Shown one piece after another: positions 46,701 to 53,507 of a stretch of 64,000 bases of DNA. Position 1 is the stretch's first letter. Each line of letters begins with the position of its first letter. This DNA is from JAFGXT01 sp963677165. Its GTDB lineage: Bacteria > Verrucomicrobiota > Lentisphaeria > Victivallales > SZUA-371. Below the pieces are notes generated by a model. The model was not told the DNA's origin and ran no database searches. It saw nothing but the letters and a program-made list of their open reading frames with translations. The DNA lies in contig CAXXSX010000002.1 of assembly GCA_963677165.2 (NCBI GenBank), positions 930,001 to 994,000 of the forward strand. The letters run 5' to 3'. The position numbers and the translations under genes are program-made.

Positions 46701-46766
46701 GACTACGCCACCAAGCCGATCCGCCTGACCACGTTAGAAAAGATTCTTGCTGATCTGTCAGTGTAA
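43701..46766 (+). CDS. Hybrid sensor kinase with ABC-type binding sensor and Cys-rich PAS
   Basis: A 1021-residue kinase starting at TTG 43701; an in-frame TAG at 43683 rules out ATG or GTG starts, and the signal peptide begins at once (KLNLKILLLLTLYGVF). Residues ~33-330 form an ABC_sub_bind-type periplasmic domain (HILLLNSYHSDYSWS, VVFCGVNSNIVNSTNLPPNF). A membrane helix follows at ~346-370. PAS 1 is at ~395-510. PAS 2 (~515-630) holds a cysteine cluster: CCDCMC at ~557-562 and CNQCP at ~569. Then come HisKA (FLANMSHEIRTPMNG, His ~659), HATPase (NLLSNAVKFT, DTGIGI, GGTGLGL) and a receiver (~900-1018, IIFMDCQMPVMDGYE). The cysteines could sense redox or bind metal. It resembles the 39080 kinase in plan but has unrelated sensors. 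Confidence 0.92.
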   Translation: MKLNLKILLLLTLYGVFCLGNLYGAESPNGTARHILLLNSYHSDYSWSELVIDGVTSSFDLEPGDYKVTVENMDAKRLSPDNAARFTEARLRKKYSKRNFDVIIAVDDVAFQFMLDYGSQLFPTIPVVFCGVNSNIVNSTNLPPNFTGVIQNPDYRCLLMMMKNMMPGLKQVYYLSGNSVTGKGMRSYARTRFQKLKLLFPRIKFFFIDGDYYTHRQMLDKLSHLPSGAAVILGIWLRDANQEYISSKESYRDISDTATVPVFCFVRSYVGMGPVGGNVISGYMYGTRAAETALKIMNGTPPGRIPIEHIESREIIFDYRQLERWNLTDKPPKGSILMFRSMSLIGKYRYLIIGIIAFLFVQSIIMGGFLLSAIRRIHRSRAAADKEKMLRIVLDGIKMGIWEYDCGFEVMKFDQWWEQFFEEKSLDSTRWHELVLPEDFQRLSREYKQFIQSGRQHWSTEVRMMLSGEIFWIKVDAYVTQKNSNGKPAMLMGITQDISLRKQYEEKLIETRKYQELILNNVSEGIMFVSIDKSIKWINKALLEDLSRDESDVVDQLCCDCMCFNYKDCNQCPITKALKTGEFQLFEFNTEDNKVKVIKAAPVKSTYGKLSGAVLTILDVTDQRKIEQRLIAARDEAENARKTAELANRAKSDFLANMSHEIRTPMNGIIGIADLLLQSELTEEQKKYAITIENSCDALLKLINDILDLSKIEAGKLTLERTGFDLDALMTECMSMTKTLIGSQKISVSLDISQKNIPMKVIGDSTRIRQVIMNLLSNAVKFTNAGEINIIINAFRIDEYNWSYKFTVEDTGIGISEELRQRVFDKFYQADNSTTRRFGGTGLGLSISSELVRLMGGILEVDSTPGSGSKFFFSIPLRLSSLHRDKPDNNQKKEKTSYNYTVLVAEDSKINQLVLNDFLTKQFGCTVAIAEDGQQVMDYLEAGNKCDIIFMDCQMPVMDGYEASRLIRASDKPYSKVKIIAMTADAMQGTKERCLAVGMDDYATKPIRLTTLEKILADLSV

Positions 46767-46813
46767 TTTTTGCCATAGCCTTTCCGGGCTGGATCAGTAC
46801 GCCAATTTGTTTT

Positions 46814-47866
46814 TTAGTCGGTCAGCTTGACCCATTGTCCGGAGCGGCTTGACTCGTAGCATCCGAGAACAATTTCAACCGTGCTTCTGGCAGATTCCGC
46901 GGAAACAAAAGGTTCACGTTCTTCACGGATGGCAGAAACAAAGTCTCTAATCTGAGCGGGATGCCCTTCACCATAATATTCTTTTCCGGCATTAATGCGT
47001 TTTTCCTCATGGCATGATGCCAACTTATCGGTAAATTCATTATTAACGGCTTCATCGGAAAACTTGAAGTAAGTTATTTCATCGTTATGGAATTCAAGAT
47101 AACCTTCAGTTCCACTGATTGTAATTGTATGGCGCCATGTTTCGCTGCTGGACGCAGTTGCGGTTAAAGAACCAATAAATCCTCGCTTGAATTTTAGTAC
47201 CGCGGCAGCGGTATCCTCAGTCTCAATCACATCCTGATGGGTAAGATTCTCACACCTTGCCGACAATTCAGCAACTCCACCGCCAAGCCAGTTCAGTAAA
47301 TCAATATAATGGATCGCCTGGTTGATCAACAGCGATCCACCTTCTTCTGACCAGGTTCCGCGCCATTTGTCCTGACGATAATACTCATGGGTTCTGAGCA
47401 GGGAAGAATTCAAGCTGAAAGTGGTAATTGTTCCGAAGGCTCCTTTATCAATAAATTCTTTGATAAGCCGGGTAACCAATTCAAAACGATGCTGAAAGAT
47501 ACCGGTAAAAACCAGATTGCTGTTACGGGCATGGGCCACTTCCATCGTCATCAGGCTGTCCATGGAAACCCCGAGGGATTTTTCACAGATCACATGCTTT
47601 CCGGCATCCAAAGACTCCGTCACGATCGCGGCATGACTACCGTGATCGGTACAAACAGAAACACAATCGATTTCCGGATCGTTCAGAATATCATGATAAT
47701 CAGCGGTAGACCGGGGAATCTGATATTCTGCAGCAACCTTTTCCGCCTTGTCCAAAACAATATCACAAGCCCAGACCACTTCCACTCCGGAAATTTTATT
47801 ATAACTTTCGATATGAGAAGGCGCGATTACTCCGCAACCGATAATTCCACATTTTACCGTTTTCAT
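46814..47866 (-). CDS. Gfo/Idh/MocA-family oxidoreductase
   Basis: A 350-residue NAD(P)-dependent dehydrogenase. The N-terminal Rossmann fold has CGIIGCGVIAPSHIESYN. CVSVCTDHGSHAAIV, AGKHVICEKSLGVSMD and the active-site stretch WSEEGGSLLINQAIHYIDLL follow, then a C-terminal alpha/beta domain. The start at 47866 (MKTVKCG) is chosen because it has GGAAG upstream and matches the family; an ATG at 47986 would add 40 hydrophobic, non-homologous residues. It is not closely related to the dehydrogenase at 2331. It is monocistronic, so the substrate is unknown. Confidence 0.93.
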   Translation of the reverse strand: MKTVKCGIIGCGVIAPSHIESYNKISGVEVVWACDIVLDKAEKVAAEYQIPRSTADYHDILNDPEIDCVSVCTDHGSHAAIVTESLDAGKHVICEKSLGVSMDSLMTMEVAHARNSNLVFTGIFQHRFELVTRLIKEFIDKGAFGTITTFSLNSSLLRTHEYYRQDKWRGTWSEEGGSLLINQAIHYIDLLNWLGGGVAELSARCENLTHQDVIETEDTAAAVLKFKRGFIGSLTATASSSETWRHTITISGTEGYLEFHNDEITYFKFSDEAVNNEFTDKLASCHEEKRINAGKEYYGEGHPAQIRDFVSAIREEREPFVSAESARSTVEIVLGCYESSRSGQWVKLTD

Positions 47867-48025
47867 TTTTAATAACTTCCAAAAAATCCTGTTTATTACA
47901 TGATAACAACATAGCACGAATAAAAATGTAATATCCGGCAGCGGTAAAATCAAACCCGAAAAGACAAAATTTGCCCAATTGCTCAATTTCCTGGACGATA
48001 TTTTTTATCGCATATTTTAAAATCA

Positions 48026-48062
48026 AAGAAAAAAGCCGGACGAAATCAAATTCGTCCGGCTT
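48026..48062 (-). terminator. Terminator of the amtB-glnK operon
   Basis: AAGCCGGACGAA (48033-48044) pairs perfectly with TTCGTCCGGCTT (48051-48062) around a 6-nt loop. On the minus strand the stem is followed by a T-run, 30 bp after the P-II stop. Confidence 0.92.
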
Positions 48063-48091
48063 ACTATCAGAGATTTAACTGGTCAATCGGA

Positions 48092-48433
48092 TTAACCGAT
48101 TGCGTCAGTTCCTTTTTCACCCGTTCTGATACGAATGCTTTCTTCAAGCGGAATGATGAAGATTTTACCATCACCGATATTACCGGTGCGGGCCGCGCTG
48201 ATAATCGCGTCAATTGTCTGATCTACAAACTCAGCATTAACGGCAATTTCAATGCGAAGTTTCTTCAACAGGTTCACTTCGAAGTCAACACCACGGTAGG
48301 CTTCATGATATCCCTTCTGCTGACCGCAGCCGAGTGCGTTGGTAACAGACATCTTGAAGATTTCCTTTTCGTACAGGGACTGTTTTACAGCATTGAGTTT
48401 TTCGGGCTGTATGTATGCTATGATCAATTTCAT
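48092..48433 (-). CDS. P-II nitrogen regulatory protein
   Basis: A 113-residue P-II protein, GlnK-type by its link to amtB. Core motifs are GQQKGYHEAYRGVDF in the T-loop, IIPLEESIRIRTGEKG at the C-terminus and the ATP-binding ARTGNIGDGKIF. It would bind ATP/ADP and 2-oxoglutarate and plug the AmtB channel. The residue aligned with the uridylylated Tyr51 of enterobacterial GlnB/GlnK is Phe51, while Tyr46 is kept, so T-loop uridylylation at the usual site is not possible. AGGAG precedes the ATG; the gene lies 48 bp after amtB. Confidence 0.96.
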   Translation of the reverse strand: MKLIIAYIQPEKLNAVKQSLYEKEIFKMSVTNALGCGQQKGYHEAYRGVDFEVNLLKKLRIEIAVNAEFVDQTIDAIISAARTGNIGDGKIFIIPLEESIRIRTGEKGTDAIG

Positions 48434-48481
48434 TATATATTCTCCTTTATATGCTTACAGTTAATAGTTTCCGGAAATTTA

Positions 48482-49822
48482 TTACTGACTGATAAAGATC
48501 TGGAAGCCGCTGTAAGCTTCGTTGCCGTGCTCGCCGATGTCGAGACCGCGGAGTTCTTCGTCTTCGCTTGCTCTCAGACCAATAGTATATTTGATCGCGT
48601 TGAACAGGATCATACCGAGACCGAAAGACCATGCGAACATGCAGGCAATACCAAGAAGCTGAACACCAACGCTTGCACTTGATCCATCTTTGAGGAAGAA
48701 GCACAGAGAAAGAGTTCCCCAGGCACCACATACACCGTGTACACTGACTGCACCGACCGGATCGTCGATCTTGAGAACTTTGTCAATGAATTCAACAGCG
48801 AGAACAACCAGGATACCGGCAACACCACCGATGATGATTGCACCAATCGGAGTAACATCATTACAACCGGCAGTGATGGCAACCAGACCAGCCAGAACAC
48901 CATTCAAGCTCATTGAAACGTCCGGCTTACCGAAACGAACCCATGAAATGATCATGGCAGTGATAGCACCGGCAGCAGCAGCAAGGTTAGTAGTCATTGC
49001 GATATAACCGATGCTGGAGTCACCAGTAGTGGTTGAACCAGGGTTAAATCCGAACCATCCGAACCACAGGATGAATACACCAAGAGCGGCGATCGGAATA
49101 TTATGACCCGGGATCGGCTTGGATTTGCCTTCACGAGTATATTTGCCAATACGCGGACCAAGAGTGATCGCACCAGCCAGAGCAAGCCATGCACCGCAGC
49201 TGTGTACAACAGTTGATCCGGCAAAGTCTACAAAACCTTTCGCTTCGAGCCAGCCTGAGCCGGGACCGAAAAGACTGCCCCACATCCAGTGACCACTGAT
49301 CGGATAGATCACGGCACAGATGAAAGCACTGTATACCAGATAACCTGAGAATTTGGTACGTCCGGCCATTGCACCGGATACGATAGTTGCCGCAGTTCCG
49401 GCGAACACGCACTGGAAAATCCAGAACGTCCAGTTCAGATCATTGGCCGAAAAATCAGAAGCGGCAAAATAGTTCAGACCAATAAAACCGTTACCGGCAC
49501 CGAACATAAATCCGAAACCGACCAGGAACCACATAATTGTACCGACGGAAAAGTCCATCAGGTTTTTCATCATAATATTACAAGCGTTTTTGGCGCGAGT
49601 AAAACCAGCTTCAACCATAGCGAAACCGGCCTGCATAAAAAATACGAGAAATGCTGCTACGCAGGTCCACACAATATTGAGGTTTATCTGCAATGCGTCA
49701 ACGCCCTTCTGGACATCATCCGGCGTAAGCGGTTTTTTCGGAGCTTCGGCGCCAAACGCGTTTGCAGCCATAAATGCCGCGGAAGCGACACCTAGTAACA
49801 GTAATCCTGTTCTCCCTTTCAT
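48482..49822 (-). CDS. amtB: Ammonium transporter
   Basis: A 446-residue Amt/Rh-family channel with a cleavable signal peptide (ending AANAFGAEA) and eleven membrane segments. The pore histidines lie in STVVHSCGAWLALAGA and GAVSVHGVCGAWGTL, with the GNGFIGLNYF and WFLVGFGFMFG segments of the vestibule. It imports ammonium under limitation and is blocked by P-II. GAAGGA precedes the ATG. It leads a two-gene operon with the P-II gene. I saw no clear sigma-54 -24/-12 promoter upstream. Confidence 0.96.
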   Translation of the reverse strand: MKGRTGLLLLGVASAAFMAANAFGAEAPKKPLTPDDVQKGVDALQINLNIVWTCVAAFLVFFMQAGFAMVEAGFTRAKNACNIMMKNLMDFSVGTIMWFLVGFGFMFGAGNGFIGLNYFAASDFSANDLNWTFWIFQCVFAGTAATIVSGAMAGRTKFSGYLVYSAFICAVIYPISGHWMWGSLFGPGSGWLEAKGFVDFAGSTVVHSCGAWLALAGAITLGPRIGKYTREGKSKPIPGHNIPIAALGVFILWFGWFGFNPGSTTTGDSSIGYIAMTTNLAAAAGAITAMIISWVRFGKPDVSMSLNGVLAGLVAITAGCNDVTPIGAIIIGGVAGILVVLAVEFIDKVLKIDDPVGAVSVHGVCGAWGTLSLCFFLKDGSSASVGVQLLGIACMFAWSFGLGMILFNAIKYTIGLRASEDEELRGLDIGEHGNEAYSGFQIFISQ

Positions 49823-50576
49823 AGTTTATTCCTTCTATAAAATTAATGTTGGTTTTCGGGTTATCCCGAAGTTTTAGTTCTTTTGTTTCTTTCTCTCAAA
49901 TAATTGCAATTGTGTCTTGCTGTTTTTAGTAATTTTGTTGTTCTTTACCTATATTTCATTGCCTCATATAGTTCCTCCTGGTTGCTTGTCTTTTCCTCTC
50001 GTCTCCGATTATCAAATAAACTTCAACATTTTCATGATATGATTCGCCTTTAATGTGCAAAAGGCGTGCCAACCCCAAAAAATTAAACATAAGACCATAA
50101 AAACAAACAAGATACAACGCTAGACAACCACCTCCACTCCATTTAGATATTTCACAAATTTGTACAAACCATATCATTACATTACATAATTGTAACAACA
50201 ATAAAACAAAAGCATCCTTCATTAGAGCGTAATGAAAACTTTTACCCTCAGTACAGCAGTTGCACCGCATTTGACAATTTGGTAAAATCAGACAATAGAT
50301 GTAAATCCCTCAAGGATATTCTTAATCCTGATAGCAAATTGTCAATAAAAATTGATAAAAAAAACAACCTTTAATCAACCCATAAGCGGGAAATGATGTT
50401 TTTGTAACATCTGGAACAGCAATAGCATGTAGGAGTTTAACAACACCAGGCCAACAGGAATAACCATACGGCTTTGCCGTAATTATTAATTTTAGCAGGC
50501 TCTATTTATGCTCTAATATTGAATCCCGAAAAAACAGATGATATATTAAATTCAAGTTTATTGGAGCCTTGATATA
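49823..50576. other. Long AT-rich intergenic region
   Basis: These 754 bp lie between divergent amtB and the 50577 membrane-protein gene. Near amtB there is a small 5'-UTR hairpin, TTCGGG/CCCGAA (49855-49870). TACGGC-TTT-GCCGTA (50467-50481) is another short hairpin. The rest is AT-rich with no convincing gene. A 104-residue minus-strand frame at 49956-50270 has an odd Cys/Leu-rich composition and no ribosome binding site. A small RNA or a lost gene would fit the length, but nothing specific supports either. Confidence 0.45.
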
Positions 50577-51134
50577 ATGGAAGAATCAAAAAAATCATCA
50601 ACGAATATTCGTAAGAGAGTTATTACAATTTCCGGAATTGTCATTCTGCTGGTCGCCGTCACCGCAATCTGGGGTTGGATCAGTTACAAAAAACATGTAC
50701 GTCTGATGGAAAACATCAAAATTGCAACATCTAATCCGGATGGGTTGACCCCCAAAGCCCTGGTCAACAGGATTGATTCCGGTTTCAGTAAACTTCCCCA
50801 AAAAGAACAGCAAAAAATTCTTTCGAACCCAAGATTGCTGTCACAGCGAATCGAACAAGCATCTTATAATAACTACAAACAGGCGTTCGGCTCACTTTTC
50901 ATGCTTCCGACTTCCGTTCGTAAAAAATTAATCAAGCGTTCCGCGGACTCAATTAATGCGGCTTATGCCCGTCACAAACATAAAGTAAATAATTTTTATG
51001 AAAGCGAAGCCGGCAAGGCAGCTCTGCGCGCCGCTTCAAAATATTTTTTCACAGAACTAAATGGACGTCAGAAAACAGAACTGAAACCAATAACCGATGC
51101 CTTCTTTAAAATACACAAAAACCAAGGTAAATGA
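50577..51134 (+). CDS. Single-pass membrane protein, unknown function
   Basis: A 185-residue protein with a short charged cytoplasmic head, one membrane helix at ~15-35 (VITISGIVILLVAVTAIWGW) and a Lys-rich, mostly helical periplasmic part (PKALVNRIDSGFSKLPQKEQ, LPTSVRKKLIKRSADSINAA). I do not recognise a family. ATG 50577 has GGAG ~11 nt upstream. Its stop overlaps an ATG of the pseudopilin frame, so the two are translationally coupled. The protein may be a partner of that pseudopilin, for example an assembly or anchoring factor (inference). Confidence 0.75.
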   Translation: MEESKKSSTNIRKRVITISGIVILLVAVTAIWGWISYKKHVRLMENIKIATSNPDGLTPKALVNRIDSGFSKLPQKEQQKILSNPRLLSQRIEQASYNNYKQAFGSLFMLPTSVRKKLIKRSADSINAAYARHKHKVNNFYESEAGKAALRAASKYFFTELNGRQKTELKPITDAFFKIHKNQGK

Positions 51135-51136
51135 TC

Positions 51137-51691
51137 ATGAAACACGATAAATATTATTTTTCACTTGTAGAACTCCTTGTTGTTATCGCGATTATCGCGA
51201 TCCTGGCCGGACTGGTCATGCCCGCTTTCTCAAACGCAAAGAAAAGCGGACATCGTATTCAATGCGTAAACAACCTTGCTCAGATCGGCAAGAGTATTGA
51301 AATGTACTCGCAGGAAAATAATAACCGTTATCCCTACAACGCAACCTCACAAAAGCTGACCGATTCCGATCATGTTCCGCTTATGGATATCCTTAACTCG
51401 TATCTGCCGAATAAACAAATTTTCGCCTGCCCCGATGAGCACGAAAACCTGTTCGAAACCGAAGGCAGCAGTTATATCTGGAACTGGCTGCAAATTGATG
51501 TTGCCGGTAACAATCTGGCAGGGCAGCCCAAATATAATGCCAGCCCTTACGGCATGGTTTCCTCTTCCGGATTTCCACTCATGGTCGATGCTGCCGCATA
51601 CCATGGTCCGTCTGGAAAAAGACGTTCTATAAACGTTCTGTTTGCCGACGGCAACGTAAATACCGGCGATAATGTATCCTTCGGTAACTAG
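51137..51691 (+). CDS. Pseudopilin without a regulator partner
   Basis: A 184-residue protein with leader MKHDKYY and mature start FSLVELLVVIAIIAILAGLV, conserved Glu at +5, Tyr at -1. The C-terminal RRSINVLFADGNV keeps the LxxxDG end of the family motif, but the upstream His is farther away than in its relatives. The start at 51137 is preferred to 51131 because AAGG (51124-51127) gives better spacing. Unlike the four cassette pseudopilins, it is paired with a small membrane protein instead of a sugar regulator, and no hydrolase follows directly. Confidence 0.9.
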   Translation: MKHDKYYFSLVELLVVIAIIAILAGLVMPAFSNAKKSGHRIQCVNNLAQIGKSIEMYSQENNNRYPYNATSQKLTDSDHVPLMDILNSYLPNKQIFACPDEHENLFETEGSSYIWNWLQIDVAGNNLAGQPKYNASPYGMVSSSGFPLMVDAAAYHGPSGKRRSINVLFADGNVNTGDNVSFGN

Positions 51692-51707
51692 GCGGAGAGC
51701 CTCCGCC
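51691..51707 (+). terminator. Hairpin at the pseudopilin stop codon
   Basis: GGCGGAG (51691-51697) pairs with CTCCGCC (51701-51707) around a 3-nt loop, directly after TAG. No T-run follows. Together with the next hairpin it may form the 3' end of the transcript. Confidence 0.5.
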
Positions 51708-51714
51708 GGCAGAT

Positions 51715-51756
51715 CCTGCTTCAAACTCCAGTCGTTTCGTTCCTTGCGGAAGCAGG
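51715..51756. repeat. Dispersed hairpin repeat, diverged copy 3
   Basis: CCTGCTTC and GAAGCAGG are perfect 8-bp inverted ends. TGCTTCAAACTCC and GCGGAAGC match the ends of the copies at 77-112 and 55315-55350, while the middle differs. Confidence 0.5.
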
Positions 51757-51764
51757 AATAACTC

Positions 51765-51829
51765 TCTCACCAGTGAGAATCGCTTGTTAAAAATGAGAAA
51801 ACATATGTGTGTTTTCTCATTTGTGAGAA
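51765..51829. promoter_or_regulatory. Cluster of TGAGAA/TTCTCA inverted repeats
   Basis: TCTCAC-CA-GTGAGA (51765-51778) is followed by a perfect 13-bp stem, AAATGAGAAAACA (51791-51803) with TGTTTTCTCATTT (51810-51822), and another GTGAGAA (51823-51829). The four TGAGAA units in 65 bp suggest a multi-site operator or a structured RNA leader. The region is ~180 bp upstream of the secreted-protein gene at 52011. The rest of the 318-bp gap (51830-52010) shows nothing else. Confidence 0.5.
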
Positions 51830-52010
51830 AGCTGATTTTATGACTTTCTTTATGCGAAACAAAAACAATTCAAGTAGACCACTTATAACCAAACACTTAC
51901 AACTTTAATCAATTTACGGTCTTCTCTTTTGCCCCAAACACGGCACGGCTGATGCTTTTACCAGAATTGAGCACCAAAAACTCCTAAACAACCAAGCAGG
52001 AGGAAGTAAA

Positions 52011-52565
52011 ATGAAGACGGCATCATGGTTAAAATCAATTACGGCAGCGGCAGTATTCACCCTGACATGCCTTGGAGTGAATGCCAACACAATCACCATC
52101 CCCGAACAGCATGACCGTGTCGGCAACGGCATACACATGTACACCACGCTGACCATCGACAGCGACGGATATATCAATGCGGTAACCCGTCTGAAAAACA
52201 GTAACAACTTCCGGGGCTGGACCTGCGGAGTATACGCCGTTCTGCTGGACGAAGACGGCAATGCTTTATATATTACCGATATTCACAATTATGGCATAAA
52301 AGCCAGCGGATTCAAAAAGAAAGTCGAGCGAGTCGTTTCCTGGGATGATCAGGTCCCGGAAGAATATCTTTCCATGATCGACAGTATCTCAATAGTCCAA
52401 CTGCATAATCCATCGCACCGGGTATGGAAATGGGTAAAGAACCACAAAACGCAAATTATTTCCGGCGCGGTCTGCATTGCCAAACTATACATAGGAATTC
52501 AAACTGGTGGAATCACCACCGGAGTCGAAGCCGTCTCTGCAGTGCTCTCAAGCCTTGCGCTCTGA
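52011..52565 (+). CDS. Small secreted protein of unknown function
   Basis: A 184-residue exported protein; the signal peptide ends near VNANTI. A compact beta-rich middle (MYTTLTIDSDGYINAVTRLK, GWTCGVYAVLLDEDGNALYI) is followed by a hydrophobic, Gly/Ala-rich C-terminus from ~150 (TQIISGAVCIAKLYIGIQTG) that could be one or two membrane-active helices. It has the strongest Shine-Dalgarno in the window, AGGAGGAAG, so it is probably highly expressed. It has its own terminator and is monocistronic. I recognise no family; a toxin-like or envelope role is only a guess. Confidence 0.78.
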   Translation: MKTASWLKSITAAAVFTLTCLGVNANTITIPEQHDRVGNGIHMYTTLTIDSDGYINAVTRLKNSNNFRGWTCGVYAVLLDEDGNALYITDIHNYGIKASGFKKKVERVVSWDDQVPEEYLSMIDSISIVQLHNPSHRVWKWVKNHKTQIISGAVCIAKLYIGIQTGGITTGVEAVSAVLSSLAL

Positions 52566-52596
52566 CATATCCATCCAAGTTCCTCCTCCCCTGTTA

Positions 52597-52632
52597 TCCC
52601 CGGATGCGAAAACGTCCGGGGCTTCTTCTTTT
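52597..52632 (+). terminator. Rho-independent terminator
   Basis: CCCCGGA pairs with TCCGGGG (52597-52620) around a short GC-capped loop, followed by CTTCTTCTTTTT. It lies 32 bp after the secreted-protein stop and before the end of the convergent SGNH gene. Confidence 0.85.
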
Positions 52633-52668
52633 TAAAAAGAACTAATTGCAATTGGCTCGAAAGATAGA

Positions 52669-53340
52669 TTAATTTATTTGGGACAGAACATAGCCGGCAA
52701 TAAAGGCGGCTTGAATGACTCTCACATTCTCATTAAAATGAACATGGTCGTGAAAAAGCTCTCCTTCAAGTTTTGATGTAAAAGAATGGAGATCGATTTC
52801 AGTTATATCATTTGCCTTCATAACTTCGTCGGCAATCTCATTATAAGCTATTATATCCTCTTTAAAACGCTTAAATTCTTTGCATATGGAATTATGAGTT
52901 TCCGTATCAACCGGAGTGGAACGTACCCACAACACTTTTTTCGCGCAGTTTTTAGCGAGAGGAATGATTGCTTCAAGGTTTTTACGGTAATCCGCAGCGG
53001 AAACCTGCCTGGAACCGTCAGCTGTCTTTATGTCATGCAGGCCACAGTTCAGCAGCAGAATATCGGTACGAAAACCAACCTTGCAGATGTCTTTCAGGTA
53101 ATCAAGGACACAGCTGGAATCACCTCCATTGACCGGGGAAGAAAGATCAAGGTTACCAACTTCAGCGCCCTCACCTTTGCGCCCGTAAATCAGTTTATCT
53201 GCAATAAAGTCTTTAAGAAAGGGTCCGTAGTGCATAGAAATACTGTCGCCGACTACAAACAACTTTGGCAAGGTTGAATCTGAAACATTATCCATTTTAA
53301 AGAAAATTGAATCTATCTTACTTTGATTTTGTTCGGTCAT
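52669..53340 (-). CDS. SGNH/GDSL-type hydrolase
   Basis: A 223-residue cytoplasmic esterase-like protein. Block I is LFVVGDSISMHYGPFL with the nucleophile Ser. The oxyanion residues are in VNGGDSSCVLDYL and LLLNCGLHDIK. The catalytic Asp-His pair is in FHDHVHFNENV. No signal peptide is present. The start at 53340 (MTEQNQS) has GGAG 13 nt upstream; an ATG at 53358 is possible. It may remove acetyl groups from sugars or lipids. It is not close in sequence to the SGNH proteins at 37881 or 58476. Confidence 0.86.
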   Translation of the reverse strand: MTEQNQSKIDSIFFKMDNVSDSTLPKLFVVGDSISMHYGPFLKDFIADKLIYGRKGEGAEVGNLDLSSPVNGGDSSCVLDYLKDICKVGFRTDILLLNCGLHDIKTADGSRQVSAADYRKNLEAIIPLAKNCAKKVLWVRSTPVDTETHNSICKEFKRFKEDIIAYNEIADEVMKANDITEIDLHSFTSKLEGELFHDHVHFNENVRVIQAAFIAGYVLSQIN

Positions 53341-53507
53341 TATACTCAAAAGCTCCATTTACATTTATGACTGTCAAAAAATATACCGGCATTTGCAGAG
53401 TTTTTAAACCATATGTACCCGCAAAAAAATAGTTTTTCCCAAAATTACATTGAAAAAGATTCCAAATCACAATACCTTATATTAATTACATAAAAAGGGG
53501 AAATCAT

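Noticed and set aside
49823..49960. Possible sigma-54 promoter for amtB
   Set aside because: I looked for a GG-N10-GC -24/-12 pair on the minus strand; the nearest match around the TTGCAATTGTG stretch has wrong spacing.
49956..50270. 104-residue minus-strand reading frame upstream of amtB
   Set aside because: Cys/Leu/Phe-rich composition, no ribosome binding site and no recognisable motif; probably noise in an AT-rich gap.
51765..51829. Short CRISPR-like array
   Set aside because: Units are only 6-7 nt, alternate in orientation and have no uniform spacers; an operator or hairpin cluster fits better.
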